Assembly: GCA_050633365.1 (NCBI GenBank)
Contig: JBOEGJ010000020.1
Coordinates: 101,784 to 165,783 of the forward strand
DNA: 64,000 nt
Reading direction: 5' to 3'
Source: Pseudomaricurvus sp050633365
Lineage (GTDB): Bacteria; Pseudomonadota; Gammaproteobacteria; Pseudomonadales; Cellvibrionaceae
Each line of letters opens with the position of its first letter. Position 1 is the stretch's first letter. Both the position numbers and the translations under genes were made by a program. This document shows positions 44,001-52,345 of this stretch, piece after piece. The notes below the pieces were generated by a model. It was not told the origin of the DNA, searched no databases, and saw only the letters and a program-made list of their open reading frames with translations.

Positions 44001-46888
44001 CGAAAACTCCACAAATGTATGCTGATGAGTATACGCGCGAAGTACGCAAAAAAGGCGCCGAGATCGGCCAACGCGGTTACTTGATCTTGCTGATCGACCA
44101 CTCGAATCAGCGGCTTGTTGTAGTGGGTGATAAAGCGAGAATCGAACCGTAAATAGGCTGGGTTACGGTTGGGTTGTTCGTTATCGGGCCTTAAACCGGG
44201 GAATACATTGAGATGCATATCTTCAAACTGGCGCATGGGATTACACGCTTGCACGTAACTGATGTGCTTATGACCGATAACCGCGTGAGATGATTGCTGC
44301 TGATCAAATCCACCCAGTTCCGCAGGCCAGCCGCCATCGGGGCGATCGATGGAGAGCTGATAATCAAAGGTGCGAATTTCTCCAGCACGAGATCCTAGCG
44401 CTTTAACATCTCTGAACCAGTCCAACAAACTGCGTTTTTGTTTCGAGTCTTCTTTGTTTGTTTGCGACGCAGAGGAGGACCGGGTTGAGGGTAGCGACGG
44501 TTGCAGTAACCAGTTCGAAACCTTTTTCTCAAAACTCTGATAAATGTCTCGCAGTCCGCGGTTTTTCAACCAAGCGCCGAGGGAGGAGACCACTCGCTGA
44601 CGGTAGCTGGTGCTTTCGCGGCCCATGATTTCCATGGTGCCTCTCACGGGGGTGACCAGAATGGCGGCTTGATCGAACTGCGTATCGCTGGCGCCGACTC
44701 GAATGAGTTCTTGCCAGGTGTTCTTTTCGAAGATTCGCAAACGGCTAACGGGCTCGTCGAGTTGCGATTCGTTGTTAACGTCCATGACTCGCTCAGACGA
44801 GTGGACAAAGTCGAGTATCGCTTTGGGCTTAAAGCGCAGCGTGATATCCACCACACAATCGATCGCTTGTTGATTGGCGTCGGTTAACTTGACTCGCCCG
44901 CCAATACGCTCGGTAATTTCTACTTTGGTGGGTTTACTTGTAGTGACAGAGGATTTGTCGGCAAACACCGGTCGAGTTAACGCCGCGCTAGATTGGGTTG
45001 ATGTCTCGGTGTTTAGTTGTGGGTTGGATTCGGAGTTGTACTGCCACTGCGACAACAAATAGCGGCTGGCTCGTAAAGAAATGGCGGCAATACTGAGGGC
45101 CGGGTTGGCTCCCAGCGCGGTTGGAATCATCGCGCCATCAAGCACCGCTAGGTTGTCATGTACTTGGGTGCTAGATGAGGGATCCGACAGGTCAAAAACA
45201 CGGCCGTATTCATCCACAACGCCACTGTGGTGATCGTCGCCCATTGCGCAGCCGCCAAGGGGGTGTACGGTGAGCTGAGGGCCCTTACCTCCCTGACCTA
45301 AAAATCGTTCCATGGATTCTGGTAAGGGGCTCCAGGCGGGGTTGCCTTGAGCGGAACCGCCACTTTCAGAATTTCTAATGAGATCAGTAAGTACTTTGAC
45401 TTGGTGAGGGAAGAGCGGGTTATCGGGTAAGCCACTCCAGTGGACTTTTAGGGCGCCGTCTCCCTCGAGAGGGTCTTCATCATCATCGGTCAGTAGCTCT
45501 AAGGCGCCGTTGCTGCCATCGTCGCCCATGATGGCAAGAATCGATGTACGTTTTATTTTCTCGGCGTCAACACTGTAAGGATCTTGTTCTGGTTGGCCGT
45601 GATGATGTTCGCTTTCATCGGCATTCATTAACTGCGCAAGGCTGTTGGTGGTGGTGACCATTTCCTCGTAAACCCGGCGCAGTGCACCGGGGACGGCCAT
45701 CTCTTCGATCAACAGTTGCTGGGGGTGATCTCGCAAATCGATCATGCCGGTAATGGTGGGGCCGACGTTGCGTGTTGTCGGTTGATCATTTTCCGAAGCG
45801 ACAGCATTAACCGCTTGTTTTTGATCAAAAATGGTCGCTAGCATGTCGCCATTGGAAGAGAAATTGGCACCAAGCTTGTTTGAAAAGGGAAGCTTTTTGC
45901 TGTGTGAGCGCAGTAATATTTCCGTTGAGCCGTAACTACCGGCGGCGAGAATTACCTTGGCGGCGCTAACTTTAAAGGGCGCACCTTGACGCTTTCTCAA
46001 CTTGCTTTTGGTGTGCGCAATATGAACTTGCCAACCTTTTTCGCCGCTATTGAGAGCGAGAGTCTCTAGTTTGAGGACGGCGGCACCGGTGTAGAGTTCG
46101 ACCCCTTGTTGCTGCGCTCGTACCAGTAGATTGGTGTCGAGAGAGTCTTTGGCGTTGTGATTACAGCCCGTCGCACAGTCGCCGCAAAAGTTGCAGGCGT
46201 TGAGAGAAACTCCGCCGCTGTTGATTTTGTCTTCCATTGCCATGGTGATGGCAGCGTCGCGGAATGTTTTGTACATTTCCGGCTGAGACTTATCGCTGGC
46301 GAGAATTTTTAACTGAGTGTGTTTGGCAAGCGGTTGAGCTTGATGCCGCGAATGACGGCCGATGGTGTTGAGACCATTTTGATCGCTGGCGCCTAGTAAT
46401 TCTCGAGTTTCGTTGTAGAGGTTATCGAAAAGTTCGTCGCGCGCGTTTGCGCGAAAACTGGCGGGCCAGCGCTGATCGAACACTCTCGCTTTCGGCTCGA
46501 TCATCACGCCGGCGTTAATCAGTGACCCGCCTCCAAGCCCGTTGGCAATGACGGTATTTAGATGAGGGGTTACTCGAATATCAAAAAGCCCATCTCGATT
46601 ACCATTGGGCGCTGCGCTATTGGGGGTGCTAAACCGAGTGTGTTCGGGAAGGTCGGCCATTCGCGAGGGAAACATTCCCGGCAAATACTCTTTGCCGCGT
46701 TCGAGTACGCAGACTTTGAGTGCTCGCCCTTGGTGCTCTAATCCAGCCAGTTGTGACGCTGCGATGGAGCCGCCGTAGCCGCTGCCGACAATAATGACAT
46801 CGTAGTCAAATTGATCGTCATTTGAGTTGAGTTGATGGACCAGTGATTCTAATCCGTTTGAAATCCACGAGCTTCTAGGCTGAGTCAT
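41078..46888 (-). CDS. Giant fusion: GMC oxidoreductase + alpha/beta hydrolase + PhoD-like phosphoesterase
   Basis: The 1936-residue protein contains three enzyme modules. Residues 28-612 are a cholesterol-oxidase-type GMC oxidoreductase: FAD loop VGSGYGGS at 34-41, a cysteine cluster C232-x2-C235-x2-C238-x3-C242, and the active-site-side VHPLGGCAMGDD at 541-552. Residues about 1000-1350 are an alpha/beta hydrolase: HGYSASG, a cysteine in the nucleophile position (AHCMGS, C1106), Asp in VHGDQNGLSD and His in FGHQDSL. Residues about 1555-1900 are a PhoD-like metallophosphatase: MGDQVYTD, LDDHELLNDW, LSGDEHLSS. Residues 613-1000 are an unassigned linker region. No signal peptide is seen, so a cytoplasmic location is inferred. 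The domains suggest attack on a sterol- or lipid-like ester or phosphodiester, but the substrate is unknown. Confidence 0.9.
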   Translation of the reverse strand: MTQPRSSWISNGLESLVHQLNSNDDQFDYDVIIVGSGYGGSIAASQLAGLEHQGRALKVCVLERGKEYLPGMFPSRMADLPEHTRFSTPNSAAPNGNRDGLFDIRVTPHLNTVIANGLGGGSLINAGVMIEPKARVFDQRWPASFRANARDELFDNLYNETRELLGASDQNGLNTIGRHSRHQAQPLAKHTQLKILASDKSQPEMYKTFRDAAITMAMEDKINSGGVSLNACNFCGDCATGCNHNAKDSLDTNLLVRAQQQGVELYTGAAVLKLETLALNSGEKGWQVHIAHTKSKLRKRQGAPFKVSAAKVILAAGSYGSTEILLRSHSKKLPFSNKLGANFSSNGDMLATIFDQKQAVNAVASENDQPTTRNVGPTITGMIDLRDHPQQLLIEEMAVPGALRRVYEEMVTTTNSLAQLMNADESEHHHGQPEQDPYSVDAEKIKRTSILAIMGDDGSNGALELLTDDDEDPLEGDGALKVHWSGLPDNPLFPHQVKVLTDLIRNSESGGSAQGNPAWSPLPESMERFLGQGGKGPQLTVHPLGGCAMGDDHHSGVVDEYGRVFDLSDPSSSTQVHDNLAVLDGAMIPTALGANPALSIAAISLRASRYLLSQWQYNSESNPQLNTETSTQSSAALTRPVFADKSSVTTSKPTKVEITERIGGRVKLTDANQQAIDCVVDITLRFKPKAILDFVHSSERVMDVNNESQLDEPVSRLRIFEKNTWQELIRVGASDTQFDQAAILVTPVRGTMEIMGRESTSYRQRVVSSLGAWLKNRGLRDIYQSFEKKVSNWLLQPSLPSTRSSSASQTNKEDSKQKRSLLDWFRDVKALGSRAGEIRTFDYQLSIDRPDGGWPAELGGFDQQQSSHAVIGHKHISYVQACNPMRQFEDMHLNVFPGLRPDNEQPNRNPAYLRFDSRFITHYNKPLIRVVDQQDQVTALADLGAFFAYFARILISIHLWSFRKPDDQLSGQPERLPGRIVGVPAPEITELCVDQTGIGLAVDLPVNIRLTRYAQGNSPLPPIVMIHGYSASGNTFTHGSINPNMARYFWKQGREVWVLDMRTSSGMPTAMLPWSFEDVAFADIPVAVDHICRTTGKEKVDIVAHCMGSAMLSMAILAPPENTAPYFQERTLLPKRINKTVLSQVGPRVVFSPENIFRAYSLSYIRQMMPFVFYQFKRSDAPSAAEELLDRLLSALPYPDGEFQQENPSTPWAKTAYVGTRHRMDALYGRTFSLANLSKQTLNKIDDIFGPLNMETLSQVIRFAMHERVVNKHGENEFVTNERLKKYWNFPTLSVHGDQNGLSDISTLGRMEETMKTAGRDYRTEVFKGFGHQDSLIGKNVQQNFDVINRFLLEPNNETSNSQNSVHHFTLAMPFSGPVIGSLQQKSGRTTLPISLGFDSQMHKPEFVLFIAVNRVDDGLRLASGDNLEITKTQLQQNVCLKFAQPKKDNWLKSECLINDTFKQADGILALVLDDQDLRLEDLQHRRVLPDNLWDLLELPPVAHDAQHQSLVDYLSTHLLGKHFREQLAKTLQGSMTELEPALIEYPFEPPQNTQFVVAACQYPPNMFDKRLAYGSYQRLSDHLDQQIRTSPAALTPQFAILMGDQVYTDPSAGMMDPTERFDRFVDAYHLWLQQRSVKSVLRRLPSFMMLDDHELLNDWDSAESTVGKASYGRDGKQAYWNFQRNLHQTPDKVDLLQHPLWYRFEQNGFDFFMLDSRSERHGRSVNHTDSNAGILPLAQAELLSKPQLDAFKLWLLERPSDDRPRFIVSPSMLLPRRLHSAQSPQSAILSDAWDGYPKTLFEVLNFIAEHDIKNLVFLSGDEHLSSLVDIHLTHSGKNTQTRVTSIHSSGLYSPLSFVNSKPELFAQRETFSSDAQVQCNVSAEFFPGDGFALISCYQQDSNWVMSCSFNREQGDETQLTHTRQMEGTNKLPTEA

Positions 46889-47004
46889 AGTTTTATCCCT
46901 AAAACGGTACGAATTGTGGCTTGCTTTCGCAGTCGGCTCTACATCTTAGCCTTTGCGTCTTGTGTTGTTATTTGTCGTTATACAAGATGGGTGGAGCTAT
47001 TATT

Positions 47005-47133
47005 ATGACCTCTAATGATCCGTTCTCTGAGGTTGCTCGATGGCCCATTGCGCTCCAGTTGCGCGATCGGGCCTCTATCGAATTGTTAGGCGATGACTTT
47101 AAGGTCGCAAGCTTCCGCAATGGCGACTTCTAG
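47005..47133 (+). CDS. Possible small protein, 42 residues
   Basis: ATG 47005 is preceded by GGAG (46993-46996) at a good distance. The product (MTSNDPFSEVARWPIALQLRD...) looks protein-like, but the last 48 bp are antisense to the end of the kinase gene. It may be a real small gene or a truncated remnant. No family recognised. Confidence 0.3.
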   Translation: MTSNDPFSEVARWPIALQLRDRASIELLGDDFKVASFRNGDF

Positions 47134-48846
47134 ATCATCGACCAACACCGGTTTGTGCAATAGCTGAATGCCGGCGTCTTCGGCTTCTCGCAGTCTTTCT
47201 GGCGCAGTATCGCCGCTGATCAAGATGGCGGGAATGTCTTGATAGAGTTCGCGGATCGAGCGAATTGATAAGATGCCATTGTCTTCGCCGCGCAATCGGA
47301 AATCGGCCAAAATGATGTCCGGTCGTTCGGCTTTTGCTTGGCTTAAGGCATCGAGAGTGCCATCGGCCAGCAAAATTTTGCAGCCCATGCCTTCGAGCAG
47401 TGCTTTCATCCCGAGTCCCACTTCACGCTCGTCGTCGATCACTAGGGCGCAGAGGTTATTCCAAGATAAGTTCAGTTTTGGCGGAATGACCTTTTCGGTG
47501 GGAATAGTTGCCGATTGTTCAACTCGTAAGGTAAAAGCGGTGCCATCACCCAGCATTGAATCCATGCTGAGATTCAAATTCAATAAATCGGCGAGACGCT
47601 TAACGATGGCAAGCCCTAGACCGAGGCCTTTTGTGTGATCCCGTTCGGGGTTACTAAGTTGGTAGAACTCTTCGAATATGTGTTCTTGTTCTTCCGGCGG
47701 GACGCCGCGACCGGTGTCGTTTACGGTAATGTCGACTTTGCCATTCTTAGTCGTTACAGCAATGTCAATTTTACCCTGATCGGTGTACTTGATGGCATTA
47801 GAGAGAAGGTTTCGAACAATGCGTTCAAGCAGCAGCTCATCGGTATTCACATACACATCGTCGGGGCAGTCGAGCCACACCTTTAGCTGTTTTGTTTGCG
47901 CCGCAGGCATGAATTCATCCTGCAACCGTTCAACCATCAAGCGAATATTAAAGGCGGTTTTATTGACTTGAACAATACCGGCGTCGAGTTTGGAAATATC
48001 CAGCAGCGAATCCAGCCGAGAGGCCAGAGACTGTAGAGCCAGATCCATGTGCTCGGCGATCTCGCGGCTTTGCATATCCAAAGGACGTTTGGCTAAAGCA
48101 CCGCCAAACAGTGATAAGGCGTGAATTGGTTGACGTAAATCGTGACTGGCCGAGGCGAGAAAACGGGTTTTTGCACGGCTAGCGCTCTCAGCTTCTTGCA
48201 ACGCACTTTTAAGCTGCGAGTTCATCGCCGACTGACGCTGGCGAATGGAGAAGGATTCTTCGAACAGGGAAAAGGTGTCTTTCGATAGCGCCACCATGAT
48301 GGAGCTGGAGCCAAACACCATACCGGCGACCCCAAGACCAATCCAGCTGCCACCCTCGGCAAAGGTAAAGACGCCCCAAAGCGCCACGGTTGGCAAGAGC
48401 GTGGGAATTAGATACGCGAGAGAAATGGGTAAAAAACCGGCGGTGGTAATCACACTAATGGAACCGATGCCGGTGAGGATCATGGTTTGAACCGCGCGTT
48501 CGTATTCTGTTAGGTGTGGAAAAAAGAAAAGGGAAAGCGCGTGAGTAATACCGTTGACGACACTAAGTCCAATGGCAATCTGTAGTCGTTGGGTTTCGCT
48601 GTAGCGGGTGAGTTCGGGAAGCTTGATTAATATGGCAGAACGCGCGAAGAGGACGATTGCACAGAGCGCGATCCATCCACCCCAAATCCAAGTATCGACA
48701 CGTGAAGAGGCAAACGCTGCAATTACCCCCAAAGAGATAAGTGTCGGGATAGGCCCCATCCACCCTTGCCGGGCAAGCAGGTGCAGGAGCTCTGACTCGA
48801 TACTCGCTGAAGGCGATAATGAATGTTTCAAGGGGGCCATAGGCAT
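47086..48846 (-). CDS. Hybrid sensor histidine kinase with N-terminal membrane sensor
   Basis: The 586-residue protein has six hydrophobic helices (about 30-195), a linker coil, HisKA (ASASHDLRQPIHALSLFGGAL), HATPase (NLLSNAIKYTDQG; NDTGRGVP; GLGLGLAIVKRL) and a C-terminal receiver (LVIDDEREVG; phosphoacceptor Asp in IILADFRL). The SHDLRQP H-box marks the group often paired with LuxR or receiver partners. No partner regulator lies next to it. ATG 48846 or 48840. Confidence 0.92.
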   Translation of the reverse strand: MPMAPLKHSLSPSASIESELLHLLARQGWMGPIPTLISLGVIAAFASSRVDTWIWGGWIALCAIVLFARSAILIKLPELTRYSETQRLQIAIGLSVVNGITHALSLFFFPHLTEYERAVQTMILTGIGSISVITTAGFLPISLAYLIPTLLPTVALWGVFTFAEGGSWIGLGVAGMVFGSSSIMVALSKDTFSLFEESFSIRQRQSAMNSQLKSALQEAESASRAKTRFLASASHDLRQPIHALSLFGGALAKRPLDMQSREIAEHMDLALQSLASRLDSLLDISKLDAGIVQVNKTAFNIRLMVERLQDEFMPAAQTKQLKVWLDCPDDVYVNTDELLLERIVRNLLSNAIKYTDQGKIDIAVTTKNGKVDITVNDTGRGVPPEEQEHIFEEFYQLSNPERDHTKGLGLGLAIVKRLADLLNLNLSMDSMLGDGTAFTLRVEQSATIPTEKVIPPKLNLSWNNLCALVIDDEREVGLGMKALLEGMGCKILLADGTLDALSQAKAERPDIILADFRLRGEDNGILSIRSIRELYQDIPAILISGDTAPERLREAEDAGIQLLHKPVLVDDLEVAIAEACDLKVIA

Positions 48847-49054
48847 ACTTCCGTGTGAATATACTCACAATCGTCAAATCTCTTACCTTGAGATTCGGGG
48901 CTGAAATCAACCATCGAGTATAAAGGAACTGGTCATAAAGTCGAATGGCAGCGCCAGCTTTTGACCTATTAGTCGCAATCTACAACCAGATCGACTCCAT
49001 CGCCCGATAGGTTTCCGTGCTGTTGATCGAGACGTCAGTACCCCTGAGCGCTAT

Positions 49055-50239
49055 TTAGCGCTTCTGCGCTTGCAGTACCACGAACTTTCGGTCGGAGGCG
49101 ACAGTCTTGCAGTTGCCGAACAAGCGCTTGAGCTTGGTGTGGTAGTTAAGATGACGATTGCCAATTACCCACAGGCTGCCCCCTGTTCTGAGGGCGCGTT
49201 TAGAATCCACAAACATTTGCCAAGCGATGTGATCGCCGACCACCGATTGTTGATGAAACGGCGGGTTGTTGAGCACCAAATCGGCGCTATCTGAGGCAAA
49301 GCTCGACAAGCTGTTACCGGCGATAAATTCACATTGATCCAGAGACGATAGCGCTAGTGAGGCGTTGAGTTTGGCGCTATCGATGGCCATGAAGGATTCG
49401 TCCACAAAGTGAACTCGTGCCTGCGGGTGTGATTGAGCCGCGGCGATACCCAATAGCCCATTGCCGCAGCCGAGATCGATAATATCCTCCGCACCTTTAT
49501 CGGTGGGCAAGTGTTGCAAAAAGAGTCGGGTACCGATATCCAGGCTAGCTCTCGAAAACACATTGGCATGGTTGTGGATAACGAAGTCCAGCGCACGCCG
49601 CTGGGTATCGGGAAGGTCCGATTCTTTAAGACGATAGCGGCTGGGGTAGGGGCTCTGATCGGTCCAGCGGTCGCGATCAGCTTGGCAAAAGATGAGTCGT
49701 GCCTTTTTCTTGGCCAGAGATGTGGTGGTTGTTCCAAGGACTTTTTCAAAGGTTTTTAGGGTATTGGTATGAATGTGCTTCACCATGCCCGCTGCGATGA
49801 TTTGGGTCTGAGGATGAATCAGGTCGCGCAAGTGATAGAGCTGATGCTCCAATAGCGCCGAGGTCTTGGGAACTTTAATCAGCACCAAATCCACCGCTTC
49901 TGTTGGCCAGCTGAGGCTGTCGAGTATATCGATGGCAGCTGTGGCGTCGCTCTCTTGGCTGTTATTGAGCGCGAGGTTTTGCTCGCACCCTTGGTGGGCC
50001 ATAAACGAATCACTCTGCCAATGGCGGGGAAGGTGTCCCAATGCCACCCCCAAGGCTCCAAAACTGTCATTGAGAATCAGTGTTTTGGGGCGCGCGGTCA
50101 TCTCGTTGGTATGCTCGTCAACCCATTGAAGCAGATATTCATCGGCAGCGTCCCAAGCCCTCAGGGGCTCTTGTCTTCCCGAGTGATTGCTGGAGCTGGG
50201 AAAGCGTTGCAGTGCAAAGTTGCCAAATGGGGTCTTCAT
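49055..50239 (-). CDS. rlmG: 23S rRNA (guanine(1835)-N2)-methyltransferase
   Basis: The 394-residue protein has the RlmG arrangement of a degenerate N-terminal methyltransferase-like domain (FGNFALQRFP; LRAWDAADEYLL; VLIKVPKTSALLEHQL) and a catalytic C-terminal domain (IDLGCGNGLLGIAA; NNPPFHQQ). It methylates G1835 of 23S rRNA with SAM. ATG 50239 matches the conserved start better than the in-frame codon at 50257. It is transcribed alone. Confidence 0.95.
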   Translation of the reverse strand: MKTPFGNFALQRFPSSSNHSGRQEPLRAWDAADEYLLQWVDEHTNEMTARPKTLILNDSFGALGVALGHLPRHWQSDSFMAHQGCEQNLALNNSQESDATAAIDILDSLSWPTEAVDLVLIKVPKTSALLEHQLYHLRDLIHPQTQIIAAGMVKHIHTNTLKTFEKVLGTTTTSLAKKKARLIFCQADRDRWTDQSPYPSRYRLKESDLPDTQRRALDFVIHNHANVFSRASLDIGTRLFLQHLPTDKGAEDIIDLGCGNGLLGIAAAQSHPQARVHFVDESFMAIDSAKLNASLALSSLDQCEFIAGNSLSSFASDSADLVLNNPPFHQQSVVGDHIAWQMFVDSKRALRTGGSLWVIGNRHLNYHTKLKRLFGNCKTVASDRKFVVLQAQKR

Positions 50240-50436
50240 TTCTGGAGTGTCGAGCATAGTTGTCTATCTGAGGTGGCGGAACGGGTGTTCGTCGATGGTG
50301 TTCAGGCCTCGGTTTCGGGCGTAAACACACGCCGCGGCATTATAGCCTTGGATGAAAAATTATCCGTGTTTATTTTGAAGAGGTTAAAAAATAAACGCTT
50401 TTCGTCAGCCCTTGTAGGCTCTGGCCTGGCGGTGAA

Positions 50437-50479
50437 TATCCACAGTTTGTAATAATCATTGCTCATGATAATTGTGAGT
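50437..50479 (+). repeat. 43-bp element, copy A
   Basis: Left arm TATCCACAGTTTGT, 8 bp, TTGCTCA, 3 bp, right arm TAATTGTGAGT. Same spacing as copies B and C. Confidence 0.8.
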
Positions 50480-50608
50480 AACCTTCTATTTGATCATAAC
50501 GGGCCTCTTGCTCGATAGCGGGCCTCGTTGAGACAAACTCGTAATGCGTCGCTGATCAAACATTGAGCGTGTTACCGCGCGCTAGATGTGCTGTGGCCTC
50601 AAGAGGCT

Positions 50609-50651
50609 TTTCCACAGCTTGTCGTGGCCTTTGCTCAAGTTATTTGTGGGT
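50609..50651 (+). repeat. 43-bp element, copy B
   Basis: Left arm TTTCCACAGCTTGT, 8 bp, TTGCTCA, 3 bp, right arm TATTTGTGGGT. 172 bp from copy A. Confidence 0.85.
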
Positions 50652-50857
50652 TATGTATAACCGCAGTTGTTGGGGATTTTGTGACGCGAACTGCTGGGGA
50701 CAAAATATCGATTCACACTTGTGGGTAAAGAATCGCTCCTCTGTGGAACAGCGTCGGTTTTGATCCCCTTTTGATGTTTGTGTGACCAGCGTATTGATTG
50801 TCGGTCAGAAAATGGACAGTCCACCCAAAGCCCCATCGGCCCTAGGCTAGAGAGACG

Positions 50858-50900
50858 TATCCACAGTTTGTCGGAGTGATTGCTCAGTGTATCTGTGGGT
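50858..50900 (+). repeat. 43-bp element, copy C
   Basis: Left arm TATCCACAGTTTGT, identical to copy A, 8 bp, TTGCTCA, 3 bp, right arm TATCTGTGGGT. 249 bp from copy B. Confidence 0.85.
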
Positions 50901-50982
50901 GTTTAGGCGTGACTGAGCAGCGGTGTAATTCTTGGGGATAGCTTGTGCAGCACCCGTGAATGAGCGGGGGGTGATAAGTTAT

Positions 50983-52017
50983 TCACACCTCGACCGATAG
51001 GGATTTGAGCTCTAAATAGAGGGTTTCGGGTAACTCCAAAGCGCGCAGCAATTTATTCACCGCTTTCGGTGGGTGAAATTCTGCCGCCGTCATTACCTCG
51101 CCAATCAAATTGGCCTGATAGAGTGTGTGACCATAGGTGCCGACGTGATCACCGGATCGAATGCCAATCTGTTGCTGTAAAGCTTTACAGAGAGCCTCGG
51201 GTAGCTCCCATTGCCTAGCGATACGCTCGCTAAGCAGGGCGCCATGGCGTTGCAGAAAGGGTGCGAATACATCAAAGCCCGGGGTTTCCTTTACGCCTGT
51301 GTCTTTGAGTTCTCGACAAAGTTCACCAAAGGCCATGATGGTACCTATGTCGTGAATCAGCCCCAGTAAATAGCCCATGTAGGGCTCGCCACCTCGTAAT
51401 TGGGTTATCCGCTCGCAGGCAACCGCGCATTGTAGCGAGTGCTGCCAAAGCTGCTCTCCAAATTGTGGAAAGTAGGGCGAATCTCTCTGAATTACAGGTT
51501 GCATGACCGCAGCCGATAATACAGATCGCAGGCCTTCAATACCGAGTTTAACTACGGCCGTGTCTATGGCGTTGATACGTTTGTGGGCGGGGGTGAAATA
51601 GACCGTATTGGCTAGCTTCAAAACCGCAGCGCTCATGGCGGGGTCTTTGTTGATGATCGAAACATAATCAACGGCGCTGCTGCTCGGATCTCTGAGGCTG
51701 CGCATTAACTTGGGGATAACCGCCGGCAGCCGAGGAATTCTTGTGGCTTGCGGTGCTCCACTCAGCGATAGCTTTACACGGTCAATGGCCTGCAGGGTTT
51801 CGCTTGTCAACGGTTCCGACGAGGGAGGGGCAGGAAACAGTGCGCGAAAGAAGCCATCGTTGATGGACTGTAACGCCATGGAATAAGGCTCAGTGATTGC
51901 GATTTGGTCACTGGGGGTGGTGCGTTTCTCGGGGCTACTCAAATCTGGATGGGTGGCGCCGGAGAAGAGTCTTCTAAGCAAATCGAAAGCCATGGGTGAG
52001 TCTTTTGGTTGAGCCAT
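50983..52017 (-). CDS. HDOD-domain signalling protein
   Basis: The protein (344 residues from ATG 52017) contains an HDOD domain, about residues 90-290. Signatures are RIPRLPAVIPKLMRSL, INKDPAMSAAVLKLANTVYF, TAVVKLGIEGLRSVL and YLLGLIHDIGTIMAFGEL. HDOD domains resemble HD hydrolases and usually act as regulators linked to cell cycle or c-di-GMP signals. ATG 51993 is an alternative start; the frame opens at 52092. Its stop codon overlaps a perfect DnaA-box sequence. Confidence 0.85.
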   Translation of the reverse strand: MAQPKDSPMAFDLLRRLFSGATHPDLSSPEKRTTPSDQIAITEPYSMALQSINDGFFRALFPAPPSSEPLTSETLQAIDRVKLSLSGAPQATRIPRLPAVIPKLMRSLRDPSSSAVDYVSIINKDPAMSAAVLKLANTVYFTPAHKRINAIDTAVVKLGIEGLRSVLSAAVMQPVIQRDSPYFPQFGEQLWQHSLQCAVACERITQLRGGEPYMGYLLGLIHDIGTIMAFGELCRELKDTGVKETPGFDVFAPFLQRHGALLSERIARQWELPEALCKALQQQIGIRSGDHVGTYGHTLYQANLIGEVMTAAEFHPPKAVNKLLRALELPETLYLELKSLSVEV

Positions 52018-52345
52018 TAAAAATGGGGCAAGTATCAAGTTTTCAGTACTAAATCTTATGAGACAAGAACTGGTTAGATAAGAATCTTTCACTTAAGACT
52101 AGTTGCTGGCTGGGGAAAGACCAAGCAAATCGCCATTCTTTGAGTTTCAATATTGATGACGAATTCGTATCAAATAGAGGAAATAACGGTTTTTTTCGAC
52201 TAGATTTCATAGGCGCCAGCGGCATTTCGCGGGGTGTTAAGGTCAGTTGATGGCCAATGTTGAATCGCTGAGATCGTGTTGAGGTTATTAGAGATGGAAG
52301 ACGGGCGCCGACAGAACAGATTGTTCGGTATCGATTAGGGAAAGT

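Larger units (their letters stand above)
50258..50982. promoter_or_regulatory. 725-bp intergenic region with repeated DnaA-box-like motifs
   Basis: This long gap between the rlmG start and the HDOD gene end contains three copies of a 43-bp element (listed separately), an exact DnaA-box match TTATTCACA at 50979-50987 and several TGTGG[G/A] motifs. There is no protein-like frame on either strand. It is not next to dnaA, gidA or any other usual origin gene. Confidence 0.6.

Noticed and set aside
50437..50987. The DnaA-box-like cluster as the chromosome origin
   Set aside because: No dnaA, dnaN, gidA or rpmH nearby, only one exact DnaA box, and no clear AT-rich unwinding region; kept as a DnaA-linked or other regulatory site.
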